NCBI GenBank assembly: GCA_024102815.1
Contig: JAGFJJ010000022.1
Coordinates: 1 to 64,000 of the forward strand
Length of the DNA: 64,000 nt
Source of the DNA: Phycisphaerae bacterium
Lineage (GTDB): Bacteria > Planctomycetota > Phycisphaerae > UBA1845
Direction: 5' to 3'
A program made the translations under genes and the position numbers. Of the stretch, positions 51,808 through 60,689 are shown one piece after another. Under the pieces are notes generated by a model. The model was not told where the DNA came from. It ran no database searches and worked only from the letters and a program-made list of their open reading frames with translations. Numbering within the stretch: position 1 is the first letter of the stretch; the number at the start of each line of letters is the position of its first letter.

Positions 51808-54800
51808 ATGTTGAATGCCATTATCACGTGGTCGCTGCGTTACCGGTTCATTGTCATTGCGCTAACGCTCATTCTCGTGATCACCGGTACGTACTCGGCC
51901 ACGAAGCTGCCGGTTGACGCCTTTCCCGACACGACCCCCGTTCAGGTCCAGATCAACACCGTGGCGCCGGCGCTGACCCCGGTGGAGATCGAACAACAGA
52001 TCACCTTTCCGGTGGAGCAGGCGATCAGCGGGCTTAAGGGGCTGACCGAGGTGCGCTCGCTGTCGAAGTTCGGCCTATCGCAGGTGACCGTGATTTTCGA
52101 GGACGGTGTCGACATCTACTTCGCGCGACAACTGGTCATGGAGCGATTGGGGACCGTAGACCTGCCCGAAGGATTCCCGGCGCCGGAGATGGGCCCGGTG
52201 GCCACTGGATTGGGCGAGGTCTATCACTACATCCTGACCAGCCCTACGCATACCCTGAGCGAACTGCGAACGATTCAGGATTGGATCATCAAGCCCCAGC
52301 TCCGCAGTGTGGCCGGTGTCGCCGAAGTCAACAGTTGGGGCGGCAGGGAGCGACAGTACCAGGTCGTCGTCGATCCACAGCGACTGCTCAAGTACGACCT
52401 CACGCTGTTCGATGTCTTCGAGGCCCTGCGACGTAACAACCTGAACGTCGGAGGCGGAACGATCACCCGGTCCGGCGAGTCGTTGCTCGTCCAGGGAATC
52501 GGACTCTTGGAGAGCCTGGACCAGGTTCGAAACGTTGTCATCAAATCGGAAGACGGCGTTCCAGTCTACATCCACCAGGTGGGCGATGTCGTCGACGGCT
52601 ACGAGATCCGACGCGGGGCCGTAACGTACGCTGGCCAGGGCGAGGCGGTGCTAGGCCTGGGCTTCATGCTGATGGGCGAGAACCCACGAGACGTAACCGA
52701 GCGCATGAAGGAGCGAATGGAGACCGTCAAGCCGTCGCTACCCGACGACGTGCAAGTGACCACCGTGTACGACCGCACCGAACTGGTCGATCACGTCCTA
52801 CACACGGTCGAGACAAATCTCTTCGAAGGCGCCTTGCTGGTCATCGTTGTGCTGTTTGTCTTTCTGGGCAACCTGCGCGCGGGACTCATCGTCGCATCCG
52901 CCATACCGCTTTCCATGCTGTTCGCCGCGAATTGCATGTTGCAGGCGGGCATTGCCGGAAGCCTGATGAGTCTGGGAGCCATCGATTTCGGCCTCGTTGT
53001 CGACAGCTCGGTGATTCAGATTGAGAACGGCATGCGCCACCTGTCGCGAAATACAGCAGGTCGATCGCGGATCGACGTCGTGCGAGACGCCGCCATCGAG
53101 GTTCGACGGCCGACCATGTTCGGTGAGTTGATCATCATGATCGTCTATTTGCCGATCCTCACGCTCGAAGGCATCGAGGGCAAGCTGTTTCGCCCGATGG
53201 CCATGACGGTGGCCTTTGCTCTTCTCGGGTCTCTGATCCTCTCCCTCACGCTGATGCCCGTCCTGGCGAGCCTGTTGCTTCCCGCCAAACCGCGCGAGAG
53301 GGAACCGTTGTTCGTTCGCATCGCGAAACGCCTCTACAAACCGGTGTTGGAATTCGTTCTGCGGCGGCGGGCGACGGTCCTGACGTGTGTGGCCTTGCTG
53401 TTGGTCGGTGGCGTCATCTTGGCTACGCGACTCGGGACGGTGTTTATTCCTCGGCTCTCTGAGGAAGCGATTGTCATCAATACGGTTCGACTGGCCGGCG
53501 TGGCAGTTGACGAGTCGGCGCGATACGGTACGCAGATCGAAAAGCTCCTTCTGGACCGGTTTCCTGATGAGATCAAGCATGTCTGGTCACGAACGGGCAC
53601 CGCTGAAGTCGCCACCGACCCGATGGGGCTGGAACTAACCGACGTGTTCATCACGCTGAATCCGCGCTCAGCCTGGGAGCGGGCCGAGACGCAGGCCGAG
53701 CTCGTGGCCATCATGGAGGCCGAACTGGCGGGCATGCCCGCGATGCGCACCATCTTCACCCAGCCGATCGAGATGCGCGTCAATGAGATGGTTGCCGGTA
53801 TTCGCAGCGACTTGGGCGTCAAGATCTTTGGCGACGACTTCGGGGCGCTCAAGTCGCTTGGCGATAAAGTGGCCAACGTCCTCAAGACCGTCCCCGGGGC
53901 AAGTGACGTCACAGTCGAGCAGGTCACAGGCCAGCCGTTGCTCGAAGTGCGCGTGCGACAGGACCAACTCGCACGCTACGGTATTCCGGCAGCCGAAGTA
54001 CTGGACCTCGTTGCGTCCATCGGAAACGTGAACGTCGGCGAGATTCGACAGGGGCAGATCCGCTTTCCGCTTACCGTACGACTGCCAGAGGAATACAGGA
54101 CTGATCCCGAGGCCGTCGGCAATTTGCTGATCCCTACGGCCTCCGGACAGAGACTGCCGCTTTATCGTCTGGCGGACCTGCAGATTCTCGACGGTCCCTC
54201 GACAATCAACCGTGAATGGAGCAAGCGTCGCCTGATTGTGCAGTGCAACGCGCGGGAACGCGACATTGGGAGCCTCGTGTCCGAAGCGGAACGACGTATC
54301 GCCACGGAAATCGACCTCCCGCCGGGATATTTCATTCGCTACGGCGGCCAGTTCGAACATCTTCAGCGCGCGAGTCGGCGTCTGATGATCGTTGTGCCCC
54401 TGGCCCTTCTTCTCATCTTCCTGCTGCTTTATCTGACCTATGGTCGCGTAACCGACGTCATCCGCATATTCATAACGCTGCCGCTCGCCGCCGTCGGGGG
54501 AATCGCAGCATTGCACCTCCGAGACTTACCATTCAGCGTCTCTGCGGGCGTCGGCTTTGTAGCCATGTCCGGCGTTTCCGTGCTTGGGGACATGGTCTTC
54601 GTGTCGTTTCTGCGCGATCTGTTGGACCAAGGCAGAGCGATCGGTGATGCGATCCGCGAGGCGGCCTTGACGCGGCTCCGACCGGTCCTGATGACCGGCC
54701 TTGTTGCGAGCGTCGGTTTCATTCCCATGGCGCTCAACACCGGCGTCGGTGCGGAAGTGCAGCGCCCCCTGGCGACGGTCGTCATCGGATGCGTCGTGAC

Positions 54801-54894
54801 TTCAACATTGTTGACCCTGCTCGTAGTTCCCGCGTTTTATTCGTTTTCGAGAGAAGGGCAGCGTGATACGGAAGCCCCAGCCGGACGTGAGTAG
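51808..54894 (+). CDS. CusA/CzcA-family heavy-metal RND efflux pump
   Basis: Inner-membrane proton antiporter that exports metal ions (Cu/Ag or Co/Zn/Cd type) through the CusB-like adaptor. 1,028 residues, the usual length for the family. Seen: N-terminal ITWSLRYRFIVIALTLILVITGTYSATKLPVDAFPD, the porter region EQQITFPVEQAISGLKGLTEVRS, the proton-relay segment GAIDFGLVVDSSVIQIEN with two Asp and a Glu as in CzcA/CusA, and TLLVVPAFYS at the C-terminus. Which metal it carries is not clear; the Cu-specific Met triad of CusA was not verified. The gene is followed by a hairpin at 54902-54941. Confidence 0.94.
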   Translation: MLNAIITWSLRYRFIVIALTLILVITGTYSATKLPVDAFPDTTPVQVQINTVAPALTPVEIEQQITFPVEQAISGLKGLTEVRSLSKFGLSQVTVIFEDGVDIYFARQLVMERLGTVDLPEGFPAPEMGPVATGLGEVYHYILTSPTHTLSELRTIQDWIIKPQLRSVAGVAEVNSWGGRERQYQVVVDPQRLLKYDLTLFDVFEALRRNNLNVGGGTITRSGESLLVQGIGLLESLDQVRNVVIKSEDGVPVYIHQVGDVVDGYEIRRGAVTYAGQGEAVLGLGFMLMGENPRDVTERMKERMETVKPSLPDDVQVTTVYDRTELVDHVLHTVETNLFEGALLVIVVLFVFLGNLRAGLIVASAIPLSMLFAANCMLQAGIAGSLMSLGAIDFGLVVDSSVIQIENGMRHLSRNTAGRSRIDVVRDAAIEVRRPTMFGELIIMIVYLPILTLEGIEGKLFRPMAMTVAFALLGSLILSLTLMPVLASLLLPAKPREREPLFVRIAKRLYKPVLEFVLRRRATVLTCVALLLVGGVILATRLGTVFIPRLSEEAIVINTVRLAGVAVDESARYGTQIEKLLLDRFPDEIKHVWSRTGTAEVATDPMGLELTDVFITLNPRSAWERAETQAELVAIMEAELAGMPAMRTIFTQPIEMRVNEMVAGIRSDLGVKIFGDDFGALKSLGDKVANVLKTVPGASDVTVEQVTGQPLLEVRVRQDQLARYGIPAAEVLDLVASIGNVNVGEIRQGQIRFPLTVRLPEEYRTDPEAVGNLLIPTASGQRLPLYRLADLQILDGPSTINREWSKRRLIVQCNARERDIGSLVSEAERRIATEIDLPPGYFIRYGGQFEHLQRASRRLMIVVPLALLLIFLLLYLTYGRVTDVIRIFITLPLAAVGGIAALHLRDLPFSVSAGVGFVAMSGVSVLGDMVFVSFLRDLLDQGRAIGDAIREAALTRLRPVLMTGLVASVGFIPMALNTGVGAEVQRPLATVVIGCVVTSTLLTLLVVPAFYSFSREGQRDTEAPAGRE

Positions 54895-54901
54895 AAATCC
54901 G

Positions 54902-54941
54902 GGCACGGCCAGTTCACTTGCGGCGCCCTTCGGGCCGTGCC
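54902..54941 (+). terminator. Hairpin after the RND pump gene
   Basis: GGCACGGCC (54902-54910) pairs perfectly with GGCCGTGCC (54933-54941) around a 22-nt loop, followed by ATTCT. The long loop lowers confidence. Confidence 0.45.
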
Positions 54942-55335
54942 ATTCTGGCCGGGGGAATCCGAAGTGGGAGAGAAAACCCGCAAAGGACCCGTCCGCGAGA
55001 TGTCGCCGGATTCGGACAGGTGATTGGGGAATTAGCGGGTGACGGGACTCAAGACCTCGACCTTTACATTGGCAGCGTGAGAGCGTCGAGTCTTAAACTA
55101 CCGTCTCGCGATTGGTTATGTTCCTACACCGGTTGCCCTTTGCCGACGTTTTCGGGCCTCCAAGGCCCATGGGGTAAACCCCCGGACGCCTGCCAATTTG
55201 GGCCTGTCGCCTTTGGCGCGAATAAGAAGCTGATCCTGAAGGGTCGGAACAAAGTAAAGCTGTCGGCGTCGACTGCGCCACGGGCGGAAGGCGGTGAATC
55301 GCGCAAGAAATTTCTCCTGCCGCGTCAATTCTGAA
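54942..55335 (+). other. Intergenic region before the second giant gene
   Basis: 394 nt. An open frame at 54918-55334 has no recognisable family, poor coding character and no ribosome site, so I treat it as noncoding. I see nothing else except the start of the palindrome at 55325. Confidence 0.45.
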
Positions 55336-55365
55336 TTGATCCCGATTGTTCAGTCTTGGTACAAT
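55325..55365 (+). promoter_or_regulatory. Predicted promoter with a palindrome over the -35 box
   Basis: TTGATC (55336-55341), 18 bp, TACAAT (55360-55365), about 40 nt before the start at 55407. The palindrome TCAATTCTGAATTGA (55325-55339, 7-bp arms) overlaps the -35 box and could be an operator. Confidence 0.45.
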
Positions 55366-55406
55366 CGGCCCGTGTTCCCTCCGCTCCAATCCACGGGAGT
55401 TTCTCC

Positions 55407-58400
55407 ATGTTTTCAGCACTCACACGGCGGTCCCGGTTTTCAGCCTTGTTGATTGCCTGCGTTGCCCTGATCGCAACCACCACATTGGCGGAACCGCCAA
55501 TGCCCGGAGAGGCGCTGGCCCCTGCGGATTACGGGCCGGGGGTGATCGAGTCCATGGCATTTGTGCAGTTGCGAGACGATGCCCGCCACGGCGCCCTAGA
55601 TTCGAATCCCTCGGATCGCCAGGGGCAGCAGGGAGAATGGGTGGTTCCTGGCCCAGGCGTGGACAACCACCCGCAGTCGGGACAGAAGTATGTCGTCAAC
55701 AAATGGGGCGACACACGAATGAGCATTTCTTTCCCCGAATTCACGAGTGTCGCAGGCGCTTTCTTCTCGGGGCACGGTGATCCCTCGGTCTGGTCGGAGG
55801 GACTTCAGGCAATCGGCTACGCTGAAGGCGTCGAGATCGCTCGTTCCAGCTGGCTGGAGAACCTCTCGGCCGTACCGACCTGGCTCAGCATGGATTTCGC
55901 CGGTGTCGATCGCATCGAAATTGTCGCCAGGCCCGTCGTCAACGGTGCCGGCTGGTACGGCATGGATGATCTGACCTTCACAACGCAGGAGGGCGACGGC
56001 GAAACCCCAACGGTCTTGGACTTTGAAGATCTACCGTTCAAGTTCGTGCTGACCGATTCCAGTTATTTCAACTTGGTCTGGGAGCATGGCACGGGCGATT
56101 TCGGCGCAGGCGATGCACTACCTCCACCGGGAATTCCGCCGGGTTGGAGCGAACCCGCCGTCCCCGGCACCGGCGAGCAACCACGCGTCGGCGCGGGCAC
56201 GCTGCCGCAGCTGGAGCGTACTTTCCAGGGGGTCATCCGCGGTGATGCGGGCTCGTTCAGTTATCCTCCGGACACCATGGGAGCTGTGGGTCCGAATCAC
56301 TATGTCATAACGGTCAACCGCAATTTTGCCGTTTACGAGCGCGAGACCGGGGCGGAGCTCATCAACGTACTGCTCGGTTCCTTCTTGCCGGGATCGAACG
56401 GCGATCCGCGAGTGATCTTCGATCAATATAGCCAGCGTTGGTTCGTGATCGTTTCGGATTTTTCCTCACGCATCTATCTTGCCGCATCGCGTTCGGCAGA
56501 CCCCACTGGAGACTGGTTCAAAACGAGCTTCCTCACATCCACCGGTGCTGACGCCGGCAGGTTTCCGGATTATCCGACGCTCGGCGTCGACGCCAACGGC
56601 GTCTACACTTCCGCATACATGGCAGGCGGCTATTCGATGACGATCTTCGCCATCGACAAGGCTCCGCTCATTGCGCCAAGCCCGTCGCTCGGCACCGTGA
56701 CGGCCTTCCGCGGTTTCCCCTTTGAGGGCGCCATACAGCCTGTTCACACATACGGCGCTACTGCAGGCGAATATTTCATCTCTCGCTCAGGTGGTTTCAC
56801 GCTGACCCTTCGGCGCGTTCTTCCTCCCCTATCCGCTCCAACGATTCAGACGCTGGGAACCATTGCCGTGCCGGGGCACGGAACGGCTCCCGACGCACCC
56901 GCGCTGGGCAGCTCCATTCCTCTCGACACGGTCGACACGCGCCTGATGAACGCTGTTTTCCGCGACGGCCGCATCTGGACCACCCATACCATTAATGTCG
57001 ACGGACGGGCCGCCTGTCGATGGTACGAAGTCGATCCCGGTTTGCTTGCGCTCGTGCAGTATGGAACGATCAGTGATCCCGTCCTCCACTACTTCTTCCC
57101 GACCATCATGGTGAATCTCAACGGGCATGTCGGGATGGGATTCAGCGGTTCCAGCGCTCAACAGTTCGCCGGTGCCTACTTCACCGGACGACAGTCCAGC
57201 GATCCGCCGGGGGAGATGGCCCTGCCTGTCCAGTATCGCGCCGGTCTGGCCCCCCAGAACAACATTGACGGTTACGGACGCAATCGCTGGGGCGATTACA
57301 GTGCAACCACGCTGGATCCCGTTCTCCAACAGCAAGTCTGGACCATCCAGGAATACGCTGAAGCCCAGGATATCTGGGGAACATACGTCGCGGTACTCGG
57401 TTTCGACTGCAACGAAAACGGCGTGGACGACGTGGTCGACGTTACCTCCGGCACGAGTGCAGACTGCAACGCGAATTTCCTCCCGGACGAGTGTGAGCCG
57501 AACGACGACTGCAACCTCAACGGCATTCAGGACATCTGCGATGTCGCGGCCGGAACCAGCCAGGATTGCGACTCAAACAAAGTCCCCGACGAGTGCCAGT
57601 CGCAGGCGGATTGTGACGCGAACGGCATTCAGGATATCTGCGACATTGCAGTGGGAACCTACCCCGACTGCAACGGCAATCAGGTTCCCGACGCGTGCGA
57701 CCTCGCGGCCGGTGCACCGGACTGCAACGACAACCTCATACCGGATTCGTGCGAATCCTCAGAGGACTGTAACCGCAACGGCGTCCAGGACATCTGTGAT
57801 CTCGCCTCCGGAGCGAGCCTTGACTGTAACGCGAACGGACGGCCCGACGAGTGCGACATCTTTGATTGCGGCAGCTCCTCCGGTGCCTGCCAGCCAACGG
57901 CCGGGGATTGCTGCGCCATTGAGGGGAATGGCTCTCCAGGATGCAACTGTGGGGCTTGCTGCCAGTCCATCTGCGCCGCCGATCCGTTCTGCTGCCAGGT
58001 CGAATGGGATTTCATTTGCGCCGACAGCGCAAGCCGCAGCCAATCCTGCCCCTGCGGTTCGGCTTTGCAGACAAGCTTCGACTGCAACCTCAACGGGATC
58101 CCCGACGAATGTGATTTGTCAGCCGGATCGAGCCTCGATTGCAACGATAACCAGATTCCGGATGAATGTGATCCGGTGTCTGATTGCAACGCCAATGGAG
58201 TGCAGGATATCTGCGATGTCGCTGCTGGAACCAGTGGAGACTGCAACGGTAACGAGGTCCCGGATGAATGCGAGGCCCAGGATGACTGCAACGGCAACGG
58301 AGTGCAGGACATCTGCGATCTCGCGGCCGGCAATGCAACCGACTGTAACCTGAACGAAGTGCTCGATGAATGCGATATCGCATCCGCCACCAGTGACGAT

Positions 58401-60677
58401 TGCAACACCAATGGACTCCCTGACGAATGCGAATCTCAGGCGGACTGCAATAGCAACGGTATACAGGACATTTGCGACGTCGCCGCCGGAGCGAGCCCTG
58501 ACTGCAACGGCAACAACGTACCCGACGAGTGTGATATCTACGATTGCGGCAGCTACGCGGGAGCGTGTCTACCCGACGCCGGGGATTGCTGCGCGGAGGA
58601 AGGCAATGGAACGCCGGGCTGCAATTGTCCGCTTTGCTGCCAGGCGGTCTGCGGAGTCTTTCCATCCTGCTGTACCGTGAGCTGGGATTCTTTTTGCGCG
58701 TTGATCGCCTCCGCCATTGGAGGAGAATGCGACTGCGGCGGTCTCGGCCAGAGTCACAGCAGAGATTGCAACGGGAATGTAATACCGGATGAGTGCGACA
58801 TAGCCTCCGGGTTCAGTGTGGACTGCAACAACAACGGCGTACCTGACGACTGCGACCCCGACCTGGATTGCAATAGCAATGGCAGTCAGGATATCTGCGA
58901 TGTCGCCCAAGGCACCAGTCTTGACTGTAATGGCGACGAGGTCCCGGACGAATGCCAGATTGACTGCAACGCAAACGGCGTGCCCGATGATTGCGACGTG
59001 CGCGACGAAACCAGCTTGGACTGCAATGGCAACGGCGTTCCCGACGAGTGTGATTCTCAGTTGGACTGCAATGACAACGGTATCCGGGACATCTGCGACG
59101 TTGCTACGGGAGCGAGCCTCGACTGCAACTCGAACGAGGTCCCCGACGAGTGCGACTCGGATTGCGACGATAATGGCATTCCGGATGAGTGCGAAATTGT
59201 CCTGGAAACCACGGTGGCCACGGACCTGTGCCGCGACGCACAGCTTGCGTGTCCCGGCTACCTTTATTCCGGCTCAACTTCCGTGGCCGGTCATGACGGG
59301 GAGGCCTCCTGCGGCTTTTCAGAATACGCGCCTGATGTCTGGTACCGTTATCAGCCAGCCGACTCCGGCTTCCTGAAAGCCTCCCTGTGCGGCTCCCGTT
59401 TCGATACGGTCGTTTCCGTCCACGATCGTTGCCCGGGAACGCTCTTGAGCGAAATAGGTTGCAACGACGACGCCTGTGGCTTGCAGTCCGAAGTGACGGT
59501 GCCCGTTACCGGCGGCAGGCCCTATTGGATCCGGATCTCCGGATATGGGTCCGAGCGAGGTCTCTTCGATATGCGATTGACCGGCCCCTCGTGCATTCTC
59601 TCGGCCCCCGACTGCAACGAGAACGGCTCCCCTGACGCCTGCGATCTTGATGCGGGCACGAGTTTTGACTGCAATGGGAACAACAGGCCCGATGAGTGCG
59701 ATGGACTGACGTTCACCGTAAGCTCGGAGGCATTTGCGCCGTTTGGCGGCGGATACCCGGCCGAGTTCGTCGTTCCAGGCCCACCGCCCGCAAGCGATAA
59801 TGTCATCGTCCAGATTGAGACTTCGGCCGACCTCGGTGAGACTCAGGAATACCTCGATGTCACCCTGAACGGAACAAATATTGGCCGCCTATTTCAAGCG
59901 ACCGGCGCCAACTGCCCGCCAACACCCCGGACGGCGCAGATTCCTCTTGTTGCAACGCAGTTTAACAGCGTTCTCGCTGGTGAAAACTCTTTGGTGTTGC
60001 GCGCGGTGGCGAATTCACTCGTCAGTACCACAGAGTGCCCAAGCTCGTACCTTCGCTTCTATGTGACCATCCCGACGACCGGAGACTGTAACGGCAATGG
60101 TTATTACGATGATTGCGACGTAGCCGAAGGGAGAAGCAGCGACTGCAATGCCAATCGCATCCTTGACGAGTGTGAGATTGCCAGGGGAGCAGAACAAGAC
60201 TGTTCGGCAAACGGGACGCCGGACAGTTGCGAGCCGGACTGCAACGCCAATGCCGTGGCGGATAGCTGTGACGTTCTGGCGGGGGTGAGCCAGGACTGCG
60301 ACGGGAATATTGTCCCGGATGAATGCCAACCCGACGGGGACGGAGACGGCGTGATCGATGCCTGCGATCCCTGTCCGAACGACTACCTGGACGACCAGGA
60401 CGATGATGGATTCTGCGATTCCGACGAAGAATGCCCGACGGATCCGACCAAGCACTCGGCCGGCGTCTGTGGATGTGGCGTACCGGATATCGATAGTGAC
60501 GGAGATGACGTTGCAGACTGCATTGATCGTTGTCCGGGTGTCAACGATGCACGCTTGGGAGCTGATTGCTCCGGCGCCATCCCGGCCGTATCCATGTGGG
60601 GCATGGTCATCCTTCTGTTGACCATCATGGCCGGCAGCAAGATCGCCTTCAGGGGAGAGGAATCGCGCCCGGCGTGA
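55407..60677 (+). CDS. Second giant secreted Asp/Cys-repeat protein with IPTL-CTERM-like sorting signal
   Basis: 1,756 residues from the ATG at 55407 (GGGAG upstream; the longer frame would bury the signal peptide). Signal RFSALLIACVALIATTTLA. Residues of about 20-660 form a domain I do not recognise, with LLGSFLPGSNGDPRVIFDQY and SQRWFVIVSDFSSRIYLAAS. From about 668 come repeats like those of the M6 protein but in the alternating form DCNLNGIQDICDVAAGTSQDC / NKVPDECQSQ. Two copies of a separate Cys-rich unit (GDCCAEEGNGTPGCNCPLCC) are inserted. A PPC-like beta domain follows at about 1,270-1,400 (CGFSEYAPDVWYRYQPADSG). The end AIPAVSMWGMVILLLTIMAG plus Arg-containing tail resembles IPTL-CTERM surface-sorting signals. 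Probably exported to the cell surface. No peptidase motif is seen. Confidence 0.83.
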   Translation: MFSALTRRSRFSALLIACVALIATTTLAEPPMPGEALAPADYGPGVIESMAFVQLRDDARHGALDSNPSDRQGQQGEWVVPGPGVDNHPQSGQKYVVNKWGDTRMSISFPEFTSVAGAFFSGHGDPSVWSEGLQAIGYAEGVEIARSSWLENLSAVPTWLSMDFAGVDRIEIVARPVVNGAGWYGMDDLTFTTQEGDGETPTVLDFEDLPFKFVLTDSSYFNLVWEHGTGDFGAGDALPPPGIPPGWSEPAVPGTGEQPRVGAGTLPQLERTFQGVIRGDAGSFSYPPDTMGAVGPNHYVITVNRNFAVYERETGAELINVLLGSFLPGSNGDPRVIFDQYSQRWFVIVSDFSSRIYLAASRSADPTGDWFKTSFLTSTGADAGRFPDYPTLGVDANGVYTSAYMAGGYSMTIFAIDKAPLIAPSPSLGTVTAFRGFPFEGAIQPVHTYGATAGEYFISRSGGFTLTLRRVLPPLSAPTIQTLGTIAVPGHGTAPDAPALGSSIPLDTVDTRLMNAVFRDGRIWTTHTINVDGRAACRWYEVDPGLLALVQYGTISDPVLHYFFPTIMVNLNGHVGMGFSGSSAQQFAGAYFTGRQSSDPPGEMALPVQYRAGLAPQNNIDGYGRNRWGDYSATTLDPVLQQQVWTIQEYAEAQDIWGTYVAVLGFDCNENGVDDVVDVTSGTSADCNANFLPDECEPNDDCNLNGIQDICDVAAGTSQDCDSNKVPDECQSQADCDANGIQDICDIAVGTYPDCNGNQVPDACDLAAGAPDCNDNLIPDSCESSEDCNRNGVQDICDLASGASLDCNANGRPDECDIFDCGSSSGACQPTAGDCCAIEGNGSPGCNCGACCQSICAADPFCCQVEWDFICADSASRSQSCPCGSALQTSFDCNLNGIPDECDLSAGSSLDCNDNQIPDECDPVSDCNANGVQDICDVAAGTSGDCNGNEVPDECEAQDDCNGNGVQDICDLAAGNATDCNLNEVLDECDIASATSDDCNTNGLPDECESQADCNSNGIQDICDVAAGASPDCNGNNVPDECDIYDCGSYAGACLPDAGDCCAEEGNGTPGCNCPLCCQAVCGVFPSCCTVSWDSFCALIASAIGGECDCGGLGQSHSRDCNGNVIPDECDIASGFSVDCNNNGVPDDCDPDLDCNSNGSQDICDVAQGTSLDCNGDEVPDECQIDCNANGVPDDCDVRDETSLDCNGNGVPDECDSQLDCNDNGIRDICDVATGASLDCNSNEVPDECDSDCDDNGIPDECEIVLETTVATDLCRDAQLACPGYLYSGSTSVAGHDGEASCGFSEYAPDVWYRYQPADSGFLKASLCGSRFDTVVSVHDRCPGTLLSEIGCNDDACGLQSEVTVPVTGGRPYWIRISGYGSERGLFDMRLTGPSCILSAPDCNENGSPDACDLDAGTSFDCNGNNRPDECDGLTFTVSSEAFAPFGGGYPAEFVVPGPPPASDNVIVQIETSADLGETQEYLDVTLNGTNIGRLFQATGANCPPTPRTAQIPLVATQFNSVLAGENSLVLRAVANSLVSTTECPSSYLRFYVTIPTTGDCNGNGYYDDCDVAEGRSSDCNANRILDECEIARGAEQDCSANGTPDSCEPDCNANAVADSCDVLAGVSQDCDGNIVPDECQPDGDGDGVIDACDPCPNDYLDDQDDDGFCDSDEECPTDPTKHSAGVCGCGVPDIDSDGDDVADCIDRCPGVNDARLGADCSGAIPAVSMWGMVILLLTIMAGSKIAFRGEESRPA

Positions 60678-60689
60678 TGCCGCCTTAAT

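Noticed and set aside
54918..55334. 138-codon open frame after the RND pump
   Set aside because: No ribosome site, no recognisable family and it starts within the hairpin after the pump gene.
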